The translations under genes were made by a program, and so were the position numbers. Source: Pseudomonadales bacterium (GTDB taxonomy: Bacteria; Pseudomonadota; Gammaproteobacteria; Pseudomonadales; DC-out160). From it: a stretch of 6,007 nt of DNA. Under the pieces are notes generated by a model. It did not search any database. It was not told the origin of the DNA and saw only the letters and a program-made list of their open reading frames with translations. Location: contig JAESQG010000123.1 in the NCBI GenBank assembly GCA_016765265.1, positions 9,105 to 15,111 of the forward strand, read 5' to 3'. Positions 1 to 6,007 of this stretch are shown in pieces (the first letter of the stretch is position 1; each line of letters opens with the position of its first letter).

Positions 1-408
1 CAACAGGCGAGTGTAGACTTTTCAAGTACCTCTTTTGTCAAAGAGGTTAGTAGGGCTAGAACTTTTGGGTTTATGAGAGATATCGAGCATTTGAGGGCGA
101 ATAATCTAGCGCTAGGTGGCAGTGTTGATAATGCGATTGTGATTGGTGATTATCGAGTGTTGAATGAAGATGGTTTACGGTATGAGGATGAATTCGTTAA
201 ACACAAAGTGCTTGATGCAATCGGTGATCTTTACTTGTTGGGTAATAGTTTAATTGGTGAGTTTACCGGTATAAAGTCTGGGCATTCATTAAATAATAAG
301 TTGTTGAGAGAGTTGTTAAAGCAAGAAGATGCGTGGGAAATCATTATCTTTGAAGACGAGAAGACAGCCCCTATTTCATATATGAAGCCGGCTCTAGTGG
401 CAGACTAA
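1..408 (+). CDS. lpxC: LpxC, UDP-3-O-acyl-N-acetylglucosamine deacetylase (C-terminal part, 5' end outside window)
   Basis: LpxC is the cytoplasmic zinc deacetylase that removes the acetyl group from UDP-3-O-acyl-GlcNAc, the committed step of lipid A synthesis. The frame is open from base 1, so the visible 135 codons are the C-terminal domain rather than a gene starting at the internal ATG at 73. Diagnostic family motifs are visible: RTFGFMRDIE (fragment residues 20-29), LGGSVDNAIV (38-47), VLNEDGLRYEDEFVKHKVLD (53-72) and KSGHSLNN (92-99). H68 and D72 match E. coli zinc ligands H238 and D242, and H95 matches catalytic H265, so this half of the active site is intact. The third zinc histidine lies in the missing N-terminal part. 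The tail after residue 115 is variable, as is normal. In relatives lpxC follows ftsZ at the end of the division cluster, so ftsZ is expected just to the left. The identification is secure. Confidence 0.97.
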   Translation, partial: QQASVDFSSTSFVKEVSRARTFGFMRDIEHLRANNLALGGSVDNAIVIGDYRVLNEDGLRYEDEFVKHKVLDAIGDLYLLGNSLIGEFTGIKSGHSLNNKLLRELLKQEDAWEIIIFEDEKTAPISYMKPALVAD

Positions 409-435
409 AATACCCGGTTTTGTCGTGTTGTTGCC

Positions 436-456
436 TCCCACTTGTATTCAGTGGGA
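436..456 (+). terminator. Hairpin after lpxC, possible weak terminator
   Basis: A perfect 7-bp inverted repeat, TCCCACT at 436-442 and AGTGGGA at 450-456, encloses a 7-base loop, 28 bp past the lpxC stop. It is followed by TTGGCTATTATTT, which is only modestly T-rich, so this is not a classic intrinsic terminator. A smaller GCCG/CGGC hairpin follows at 471-481. Both lie in the spacer between two convergent genes, where transcription from each side should end. The stem is seen directly; the terminator role is inferred. Confidence 0.35.
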
Positions 457-511
457 TTGGCTATTATTTAGCCGTTCCGGCGAATGTACTGCTAAGAAGA
501 CGAAACCCAAT

Positions 512-557
512 GTCTATATCTTGGCTGATCAAGGGTCTATATCTTGGCTGATTAAGG
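512..557. repeat. 23-bp tandem duplication between lpxC and dciA
   Basis: Bases 512-534 and 535-557 are two directly adjacent copies of a 23-bp unit beginning GTCTATATCTTGGCTGAT and ending AAGG. They are identical at 22 of 23 positions; the single difference is C at 530 versus T at 553. The repeat lies outside genes, in the convergent spacer between lpxC and dciA. It most likely arose by slippage or local duplication. No protein or RNA function is evident. Confidence 0.9.
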
Positions 558-601
558 CGATTGTGTTATAAAGCGCGCAGACCCTCCAGAGCTTTCCAAT
601 T

Positions 602-1051
602 TTAAATCCTAGTATGGCGAGATAGCCTTAGTAGAGCTTTTTTTAGATTGTCATCGTCTACGTTCGCTGCGGTTGTTTTCAGCACCTCAGAATTGGCAAA
701 AGAAATAGGGTTAATTGAGCGAGTTTCTTTTTTGAGGGTGAGTGGTTCGCTTTGAATTTTTATTTCAATAAATGTGAGTTTGACCATTTCAGGGTGTTGC
801 TGGAGTTGTTTTAGCAGCGATGGTATTTGATAGCGAAGTTGAGTGGCCCAGACAGGAGCGTCAACGAATATCAATAATCGATGGCCGTGAAAAATACTGA
901 CCTGACATTTTGATTTTAGTGGTTCTTCTAAATAGAGCTTTAGAAGAAAATCAAATTTCATTACTAGACGAGCATTCGCCAGCAGGGGTTTTAGCCGTTT
1001 ATTTTTTTTGAGAAATGCCTCTACGGCATTGGCTGTTTTAGCTTTGTTCAT
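602..1051 (-). CDS. dciA: DciA-type DUF721 protein, replicative helicase loader/operator
   Basis: This encodes 149 residues with the DUF721 pattern. It has a basic N-terminus (residues 1-30), then a KH-like core with alternating strands and helices, including VSIFHGHRLLIFVDAPVWAT (51-70) with the characteristic tryptophan W68, followed by QLRYQIPSLLKQLQ (71-84) and a strand around 91-100. The C-terminal 50 residues are low in hydrophobics and probably flexible. DciA proteins are the ancestral partners of the DnaB helicase and help load it at the origin in bacteria that lack the phage-derived DnaC. P. aeruginosa carries its copy between lpxC and secA, as I recall, so the neighbourhood supports the call. 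The gene converges on lpxC and diverges from the M23 gene. The ATG at 1051 has no clear Shine-Dalgarno sequence, and no upstream start looks better. The family is assigned from motif pattern and synteny, as sequence conservation in DUF721 is weak. Confidence 0.85.
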   Translation of the reverse strand: MNKAKTANAVEAFLKKNKRLKPLLANARLVMKFDFLLKLYLEEPLKSKCQVSIFHGHRLLIFVDAPVWATQLRYQIPSLLKQLQQHPEMVKLTFIEIKIQSEPLTLKKETRSINPISFANSEVLKTTAANVDDDNLKKALLRLSRHTRI

Positions 1052-1209
1052 AAATGATGTGGGTACGTTAAAAAATATCCAGTTTTAGAAGTATGAGCCG
1101 ATCTTATTGGTAGGTGTCGATCCAATAAAATTGAATCAACAGGTATAATTTAACACTATAGATAGTCTTAGCATATTTTAGCCTTATGTAAGTGATCTTT
1201 ATATCGGGT

Positions 1210-1226
1210 TTAAAAATGATTTTTAA
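1210..1226. repeat. Perfect inverted repeat, 8-bp arms around one base
   Basis: TTAAAAAT at 1210-1217 and ATTTTTAA at 1219-1226 are exact reverse complements separated by the single G at 1218. The shape suits a dimeric regulator site or a small cruciform. The surroundings are very AT-rich, which raises the odds of a chance match. The symmetry is seen; an operator role would be inference. Confidence 0.5.
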
Positions 1227-1307
1227 TTCAAACAGATAAAGAATGGTTAAAAAATAAGTAATTGGCAAAAATGTGAGCTGTGCAGTATGTTCATATTTTA
1301 AGCGTTC

Positions 1308-1313
1308 TATAAT
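1308..1313 (+). promoter_or_regulatory. Candidate -10 box for the M23 gene
   Basis: TATAAT at 1308-1313 is a perfect sigma-70 -10 hexamer 59 bp before the M23 start codon, predicting a transcript start near 1320. No good -35 sits 16-18 bp upstream and there is no TG extension. A second option is TTGGCA at 1262-1267 with TATGTT at 1286-1291, an 18-bp spacer. The perfect hexamer lies within a 12-bp palindrome (1307-1318), so the same motif also reads on the minus strand. Confidence 0.4.
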
Positions 1314-1372
1314 TATAGGTAGGAGAACTGCCCGTATTGGATTCGAATTAGGTCCGCATTGGGTGTAAAAGT

Positions 1373-2302
1373 ATGAATATTATTTTTTTAAGCGATAAGC
1401 ATGGCACGTCCAAGCACATTCAATTGCGGGCGACGGGCCTTGTTATTCTAGCGATAGCTATTTTAGCTGTTCCGACCCTTGCTGTTTTGAGCGGCTATTG
1501 GCTTGGGTACTCGAAATCAGATGATCGAATCAGTCACCAGAAACTGGGGGACTATGCCATTGAGCTTGCGGAGCAGAGAGAGGTTGTGCTTCAGGCCAGG
1601 GACGACGCTACCTATAAACTCAAAGCTATTTCTATGAGTTTGGCGCAGATGCAAGCTCAATTAATTCGTCTGGATGCCTTGGGCGAGCGCCTCACAGAAG
1701 TGGCTAAGCTACGTTCGGATGAATTTATCTTTTCGCAGGTTCCAGCATTGGGTGGCCCCATGGAGTCAGATTTGGGGAATGCATTTCAACCTCCCGCATT
1801 TTTGGATGAGTTGGGGAGAATTGCAGGTGATATAGAAAGACGTGAAGAACAATTATCGGTGCTAGAAAGTTTGCTTGAAGGCCGAAAGCTGCACAAAGAT
1901 GTTTTCATAGCAGGAAGACCCATTGGTAGAGGCTGGATGTCATCACCTTATGGGCATCGCACGGATCCATTTAACGGCAGATTAGCTTGGCATAAAGGCG
2001 TGGATTTTGCGGGCAAGGAAGACTCGAGTATTATAGCGGTGGCTGCTGGGGTAGTGACATGGTCCAGTGATCGAAATGGATACGGCTTGATGGTTGAAGT
2101 TAATCATGGGGGTGGATTTTTAACTCGCTATGCTCACAACAAAGAGAACTTGGTCAAGGCGGGCGATATTGTGAAGAAGGGCCAGACACTTGCAAATATG
2201 GGTAGTACGGGACGTTCTACCGGACCTCATGTTCATTTTGAAGTAGTAAGAAACGGTAATCACGTTAATCCGGCGAGATACATCGATAGAGCCGGCTTGT
2301 AA
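1373..2302 (+). CDS. Membrane-anchored M23 (LytM) family metallopeptidase
   Basis: This is a 309-residue protein probably acting on peptidoglycan cross-links in the periplasm. A short cytoplasmic start is followed by one membrane segment at about residues 22-46 (GLVILAIAILAVPTLAVLSG), with no signal-peptidase motif that stands out, so it is probably anchored. Residues 52-110 and 145-172 look like coiled coil. The LytM domain spans about 184-304. Its zinc ligands H207 and D211 (HKGVD) and H288, and catalytic H255 (RYAHN) and H286 (HVHFE), are all present, so the enzyme should be active, unlike degenerate EnvC/NlpD-type regulators. The ATG at 1373 gives the family's usual short start (MNIIFLSDKHG), although its upstream GGGTG is a weak ribosome site. 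Pseudomonas carries a similar protein in the same position between dciA and secA. The substrate and cellular role are inferred from the family. It lies 191 bp before secA. Confidence 0.93.
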   Translation: MNIIFLSDKHGTSKHIQLRATGLVILAIAILAVPTLAVLSGYWLGYSKSDDRISHQKLGDYAIELAEQREVVLQARDDATYKLKAISMSLAQMQAQLIRLDALGERLTEVAKLRSDEFIFSQVPALGGPMESDLGNAFQPPAFLDELGRIAGDIERREEQLSVLESLLEGRKLHKDVFIAGRPIGRGWMSSPYGHRTDPFNGRLAWHKGVDFAGKEDSSIIAVAAGVVTWSSDRNGYGLMVEVNHGGGFLTRYAHNKENLVKAGDIVKKGQTLANMGSTGRSTGPHVHFEVVRNGNHVNPARYIDRAGL

Positions 2303-2391
2303 ATTTTAAATATTTTCCGCTAATCCCTTATCCTCACTTGTTTTTCCCGTTAGTATCCCCTGTTTGATAAAAAGTAACTGGGGCCAGTCCT

Positions 2392-2436
2392 GTGGTCTAT
2401 TCTGAATGTTCCATATTAAATAATTTACTCCTGTAA
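2392..2436 (+). CDS. Possible 14-codon leader ORF before secA
   Basis: GTG at 2392 opens a frame of 14 codons (MVYSECSILNNLLL) ending at TAA 2434-2436, four bases before the first arm of the terminator-like hairpin. The only ribosome-site candidate is GGGG at 2380-2383, eight bases upstream and weak. The last codons include four leucine codons. Its position relative to the hairpin, not its sequence, is the reason to list it. It may be chance. It has no signal peptide and no similarity I can see to the SecM arrest peptide. Confidence 0.2.
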   Translation: MVYSECSILNNLLL

Positions 2437-2440
2437 TTGC

Positions 2441-2465
2441 AGGCCTTAACAAACTGGCCTTTTTT
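2441..2465 (+). terminator. Terminator-like hairpin just before secA
   Basis: AGGCC at 2441-2445 pairs with GGCCT at 2456-2460 around a 10-base loop, and a run of six T spans 2460-2465. This is the form of a short intrinsic terminator. It ends only 28 bp before the secA start codon, so it either terminates the M23 transcript with the secA promoter overlapping it, or attenuates secA. The stem is short (5 bp, GC-rich), so its strength is uncertain. Confidence 0.6.
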
Positions 2466-2475
2466 CGGTCATAAC
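2446..2475 (+). promoter_or_regulatory. Candidate secA promoter overlapping the terminator loop
   Basis: TTAACA at 2446-2451 matches the -35 consensus at five of six bases. CATAAC at 2470-2475 matches the -10 at four of six, with an 18-bp spacer. A start near 2482 would leave a leader of about 12 bases that still includes the TAGGTT ribosome site at 2485-2490. This would let secA escape the upstream terminator. The -10 is weak, so this is only a candidate. Confidence 0.28.
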
Positions 2476-2493
2476 AAAATCTAGTAGGTTGGC

Positions 2494-5232
2494 ATGATTG
2501 GTTCGATGTTTAGTAAGGTTTTCGGTACGAAAAATAATCGCGAATTGAAGCGCATGAATAAGGTTGTCTCTCAAGTTAATACTTTCGAGGAGGAGATTAA
2601 TCAGTTATCAGATGAACAGATAAGGGCCAAAACATCTGAATTTAGAGGAAGAGTTGCTGAGGGTGAAGCGCTAGACGCGATATTGCCGGAAGCATTTGCT
2701 TTGGTAAGAGAAGCGGGTGTGCGCTCCATAGGCTTACGTCATTTTGATAGTCAAATAATCGGCGGAATAACCTTGCACGAAGGTCGAATCGCTGAAATGA
2801 GAACAGGGGAAGGTAAGACTCTTGTGGCAACCTTACCCACCTATCTCAATTCGCTAACGGGTGAAGGTGTCCACGTTGTTACAGTGAACGATTACCTTGC
2901 GGAACGAGATGCGCTATGGATGAAACCACTCTACGAATTTCTCGGATTAACCGTGGGTATCGTATTATCTCGACAGGATCAAGAATCGAAATTAGAAGCT
3001 TACGCAGCTGATATTACTTACGGCACCAATAATGAATTTGGCTTCGATTATCTTCGAGACAATATGGCATTGTCCTTAGAAGATAAAGCGCAGCGAACCT
3101 TGGGGTTTGCGGTGGTGGATGAGGTGGATTCGATATTGATTGATGAAGCCAGAACGCCTCTTATCATTTCCGGGCCTAGTGACGATAGTTCCGAATTGTA
3201 TAAGAAGATTAACGTCATTATTCCTGATTTGACCAAGGGAGATGAGCCTACCGATGAGCCCCCTGAGGATTTTGTAGAGGGCCATTACACTGTCGATGAA
3301 AAAAACCGGCAAGTTGAATTGACGGAAAAAGGGCATGAGTATATTGAGGATTTGATGATTGAGCAGAAGCTTCTTGAGGAGGGGGATAGTTTATATTCTG
3401 CTACCAATCTTAGCTTGTTGCATCACGTACATTCAGCATTGAAGGCCCATATACTGTTTCATAAGGATGTGGATTACATTGTTCAAAATGGTCAGATTGT
3501 TATAGTCGATGAGCATACGGGAAGGACGATGCCGGGGCGTCGCTGGAGTGATGGTATTCATCAAGCAGTAGAGGCGAAGGAAGGGGTAAAAATCCAAAGT
3601 GAGAATCAAACTCTTGCATCCACTACATTTCAGAATTATTTCCGATTGTTTGACAAGTTATCGGGTATGACAGGTACGGCCGATACTGAGGCATTTGAAT
3701 TTAGGCAAATTTATGGTCTGGACGTTGTGGTTATTCCTACCAATAAACCGATGGTCCGAATAGATCACGAGGATATTATATTCTTAACTCAAGAGGAAAA
3801 GTTTGAGGCTATTATCGAAGATATTGTAGAAGTAACTGCAGAAAAAAGACCGGTATTAGTGGGGACCGCATCCATTGAAACGTCAGAGTTTGTTTCTAAT
3901 TTGCTAGATAAGGCGAACATTTCTCACCGAGTACTTAATGCAAAGTTCCATGAACAAGAAGCTGAAATCATCGCACAAGCGGGCCAGCCTGGTAAGGTGA
4001 CCATCGCAACCAATATGGCAGGCCGGGGTACAGATATTGTTTTGGGAGGTAATTGGCAAGCTGAAATAGCTGCGATTCATGATCCCTCCGATGAGAAAGT
4101 AACGAAAATTAAAACTGAGTGGGAGGAGCGAAATAAAACCGTAATAGACGCTGGTGGCCTGCATATATTGAGTACGGAGCGGCACGAGTCAAGACGTATC
4201 GATAATCAATTGCGTGGTCGATCTGGGCGGCAAGGCGATCCCGGTTCTTCTCGATTTTACTTATCTCTTGAAGATAATTTAATGCGAATTTTCGCTTCAG
4301 ACAAAGTAAAGTCTTTGATGAAAACCTTAGGTATGGAACATGGCGAAGCGATAGAGCATCGGTGGGTGACTAAATCTATAGAGAATGCACAAAAGAAAGT
4401 GGAAGGGCGCAACTTCGATATTCGAAAGTCGTTATTGGAATACGATGATGTGGCCAATGACCAACGACAAGTGGTCTACCAACAGCGTAATGATATTCTA
4501 TCTTCTGAGGATATTGCCGACACCGTTGAAGCCATACGCGAAGATGTAGTGAATGGATTTATCGATGAGTACGTTCCGCCACAAAGTATAGATGAGCAGT
4601 GGGATATCCCCGGATTAGAAAATTCACTCTTCACCGAATTTCGAACTAAATTACCGGTTCAGCAATGGCTTGATGAAGATGATTCCCTACATGAGGAGAC
4701 CCTGAGAACTAAAATTGTTGATCATTTTGTCGCGGCTTATAATGAGAAAGAGGCCTCTATTGGTGATTCAAGTGCAATGCGTCAGTTGGAGAAGCAAGTG
4801 ATGTTGCAGGTGCTGGATCGTCTTTGGAAGGAACATTTGTCCAGCATGGATTATTTGCGTCAAGGTATTCATTTAAGGGGCTATGCACAGAAAAATCCAA
4901 AACAAGAATATAAGCGTGAATCCTTCGAATTATTTCAAGGTTTGTTAGAACAAATTAAGGAAGAAGTTACCCGCATTCTGACAACCGTTGAGTTGAAGCG
5001 GCAGGATGAAGTTGAAGAAATGGAGCGTCAGCGTCGTGCAGAAGCAGAAAGAGAAATGGAGTTTAAACACGCCGAGTCTCATGCCATGGAAGCCGACAAA
5101 GCAGGCGAAAACCAAACAAAAGATCCGCAGCAGGCTCCTTATGTGAGAACGGGCGAAAAAGTCGGTCGAAATCAACATTGCCCCTGTGGCTCTGGCAAGA
5201 AATTCAAACATTGTCACGGGAAGGTGGCTTAA
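2494..5232 (+). CDS. secA: SecA, protein translocase ATPase
   Basis: SecA is the motor that pushes unfolded preproteins through the SecYEG channel using ATP. The 912-residue protein is full length (E. coli 901). Visible in order are the Walker A loop MRTGEGKT (102-109, K108), the Walker B VVDEVDS (207-213, D209/E210), the preprotein cross-linking region at about 220-375 including VDEHTGRTMPGRRWSDG (338-354), and the second nucleotide fold with TNMAGRGTD (506-514) and the arginine-finger region QLRGRSGRQGD (572-582). The helical scaffold and wing regions follow, including LWKEHLSSMDYLRQGIHLRG (777-796). A charged linker at about 835-885 leads to the zinc-binding tail with C896, C898, C907 and H908, which binds SecB and ribosomes. 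The ATG at 2494 is chosen over 2506 because TAGGTT at 2485-2490 is well spaced for it and the N-terminus then equals E. coli in length. No secM gene lies upstream. mutT follows after 22 bp. Confidence 0.99.
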   Translation: MIGSMFSKVFGTKNNRELKRMNKVVSQVNTFEEEINQLSDEQIRAKTSEFRGRVAEGEALDAILPEAFALVREAGVRSIGLRHFDSQIIGGITLHEGRIAEMRTGEGKTLVATLPTYLNSLTGEGVHVVTVNDYLAERDALWMKPLYEFLGLTVGIVLSRQDQESKLEAYAADITYGTNNEFGFDYLRDNMALSLEDKAQRTLGFAVVDEVDSILIDEARTPLIISGPSDDSSELYKKINVIIPDLTKGDEPTDEPPEDFVEGHYTVDEKNRQVELTEKGHEYIEDLMIEQKLLEEGDSLYSATNLSLLHHVHSALKAHILFHKDVDYIVQNGQIVIVDEHTGRTMPGRRWSDGIHQAVEAKEGVKIQSENQTLASTTFQNYFRLFDKLSGMTGTADTEAFEFRQIYGLDVVVIPTNKPMVRIDHEDIIFLTQEEKFEAIIEDIVEVTAEKRPVLVGTASIETSEFVSNLLDKANISHRVLNAKFHEQEAEIIAQAGQPGKVTIATNMAGRGTDIVLGGNWQAEIAAIHDPSDEKVTKIKTEWEERNKTVIDAGGLHILSTERHESRRIDNQLRGRSGRQGDPGSSRFYLSLEDNLMRIFASDKVKSLMKTLGMEHGEAIEHRWVTKSIENAQKKVEGRNFDIRKSLLEYDDVANDQRQVVYQQRNDILSSEDIADTVEAIREDVVNGFIDEYVPPQSIDEQWDIPGLENSLFTEFRTKLPVQQWLDEDDSLHEETLRTKIVDHFVAAYNEKEASIGDSSAMRQLEKQVMLQVLDRLWKEHLSSMDYLRQGIHLRGYAQKNPKQEYKRESFELFQGLLEQIKEEVTRILTTVELKRQDEVEEMERQRRAEAEREMEFKHAESHAMEADKAGENQTKDPQQAPYVRTGEKVGRNQHCPCGSGKKFKHCHGKVA

Positions 5233-5254
5233 AAAAATAATAAAGAGAGTAGTC

Positions 5255-6007
5255 ATGTTTTTACAGGTTGTGGCTGCGGTAATTCGAGGTCATCAAAATA
5301 CCATCCTTATTTCCAAACGTAAAAACAATAGCCATCAAGGCGGATTATGGGAGTTTCCCGGAGGTAAGGTCGAACAGGGTGAGACCCCTTTAGATGCACT
5401 GAAACGTGAAATCGATGAAGAACTGGGGATTACCGTCAGTGAAGCAAGACCGCTGATCAAAGTGCACCACCATTATTCTGATAAATCCGTCTGTCTAGAT
5501 GTTTGGGAAGTGACTGTTTATGACGGTGACTCGTTTGAAGATGTAGATGGCGTTCTAAAGGGTAGAGAAGGGCAAACCGTGGAGTGGGTCAGTCTTGATG
5601 AAATGAATGCGCGTCCTTTTCCTGAGGCGAATCACCCTATCTTAAAAGCGGTTGCATTGCCCTCCCATTATACCATCACCCCGGATTTTACTTGTTCAGA
5701 GCCATCTATTGACGAGTTAAATAAATTTATTCTTAGTTTGCGAACATGTATTGAATCAGGGTCAACGCTGATTCAATTCCGGGCACCCACTTTAAATAAA
5801 AATAATTATCTCAATGTGGCAAAAGAAGCTTTGAAGCACTGTCATGAGTTGGGTGCCAAATTAATTCTCAATGGAGAGGTTGCATTACTGGATCAACTTG
5901 AAGCTGATGGCATTCACCTCTCGTCACGACAAATGATGACGTTCTCTACGGGGTCGATATCCGTACGACCGATTGCTCCGAATTTATGGTTAGGTGCCTC
6001 TTGTCAT
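5255..6007 (+). CDS. mutT: MutT Nudix hydrolase fused to a ThiE-like domain (3' end outside window)
   Basis: The 251 visible codons have no stop before the right edge. Residues 1-133 are a MutT-type Nudix domain: WEFPGGKVEQGET (32-44) leads into a complete Nudix box, G37-x5-E43-x7-R51-E52-I53-x-E55-E56-L57-G58-I59. MutT hydrolyses 8-oxo-dGTP to the monophosphate and so prevents A:T to C:G mutation. Features E. coli MutT shares include EGQTVEW (105-111) and the PFPEANHPI stretch (121-129). From about residue 138 a ThiE/TenI-like barrel begins (YTITPDF, LIQFRAPTL 172-180, KLILNGEVAL 202-211, EADGIHLSS 216-224, WLGASCH 245-251). This fusion is, as I recall, the standard form in Pseudomonas-type gammaproteobacteria. 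The ATG at 5255 has AAGAGAG at 5243-5249 as its ribosome site, five bases upstream. The 22-bp gap suggests co-transcription with secA. The Nudix activity is well supported; the function of the second domain is unknown. Confidence 0.93.
   Translation, partial: MFLQVVAAVIRGHQNTILISKRKNNSHQGGLWEFPGGKVEQGETPLDALKREIDEELGITVSEARPLIKVHHHYSDKSVCLDVWEVTVYDGDSFEDVDGVLKGREGQTVEWVSLDEMNARPFPEANHPILKAVALPSHYTITPDFTCSEPSIDELNKFILSLRTCIESGSTLIQFRAPTLNKNNYLNVAKEALKHCHELGAKLILNGEVALLDQLEADGIHLSSRQMMTFSTGSISVRPIAPNLWLGASCH

Larger units (their letters stand above)
1052..1372. promoter_or_regulatory. Divergent AT-rich promoter region between dciA and the M23 gene
   Basis: This 321-bp gap must hold the start signals of dciA (leftward) and the M23 gene (rightward). 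It contains no convincing ORF or RNA gene. Visible elements are a TATAAT at 1144-1149 without a good -35, an 8-bp-arm inverted repeat at 1210-1226, a TTGGCA box at 1262-1267, and a 12-bp palindrome with TATAAT at 1307-1318. I could not identify a confident promoter on the minus strand for dciA. Confidence 0.6.

Noticed and set aside
73..408. A stand-alone 111-residue gene starting at ATG 73
   Set aside because: The same frame is open back to base 1 and the upstream residues continue the LpxC family sequence, so 73 is an internal methionine.
570..595. AAAGC/GCTTT inverted repeat as a dciA terminator on the minus strand
   Set aside because: The stem is only 5 bp with a 16-base loop, and no T run follows in the minus direction.
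1144..1149. TATAAT as a rightward promoter
   Set aside because: No -35-like hexamer sits at a suitable distance, and it is over 220 bp from the M23 start; probably chance in AT-rich DNA.
2506..5232. Alternative secA start at the second ATG
   Set aside because: The ribosome site TAGGTT is about 15 bases away from it but well placed for 2494, and starting at 2494 matches the E. coli N-terminal length.
4945..5256. 103-residue minus-strand frame with hydrophobic residues opposite the secA C-terminus
   Set aside because: It lies almost entirely antisense to the conserved secA coding sequence; the run of Phe and Leu reflects the complement of Glu/Lys-rich codons.

Overview
The window is a chromosomal housekeeping locus from a gammaproteobacterium of moderate to low GC content (judged by eye). 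The order lpxC end, dciA on the opposite strand, an M23 peptidase, secA, then a MutT/ThiE-like fusion is, as I recall it, the arrangement just downstream of the ftsZ end of the division and cell-wall cluster in Pseudomonas and related marine gammaproteobacteria. The proteins resemble their Pseudomonas and E. coli counterparts closely enough for firm family calls. The exact genus cannot be fixed from the sequence. A marine relative of the Cellvibrio/Pseudomonas line is a guess.

Layout. Bases 1-408 (+) are the 3' end of lpxC, whose 5' end lies outside the window. Bases 409-601 are a convergent spacer with a short hairpin and a striking 23-bp tandem duplication. Bases 602-1051 (-) encode a DUF721/DciA protein. 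Bases 1052-1372 are an AT-rich divergent spacer with palindromes and a perfect TATAAT box. Bases 1373-2302 (+) encode a membrane-anchored LytM/M23 peptidase with an intact active site. Bases 2303-2493 form the secA leader, with a terminator-like hairpin only 28 bp before the start codon. Bases 2494-5232 (+) are full-length secA. From 5255 to the right edge (+) runs a Nudix hydrolase fused to a ThiE-like domain, cut off by the window end.

The genes serve cell-envelope growth and replication. LpxC commits precursors to lipid A, the M23 protein probably trims peptidoglycan, SecA drives protein export, DciA helps load the replicative helicase, and MutT cleans the nucleotide pool of oxidised dGTP. 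secA and mutT are separated by only 22 bp and are probably co-transcribed.

I found no mobile element, CRISPR array, tRNA or rRNA, and no clearly new multi-gene system. The most interesting non-coding signal is the secA leader, where a terminator hairpin, a competing long-range pairing and a possible 14-codon leader ORF could form an attenuator. The most interesting protein signal is the ThiE-like domain, which appears to lack both metal-binding aspartates of thiamin phosphate synthase.
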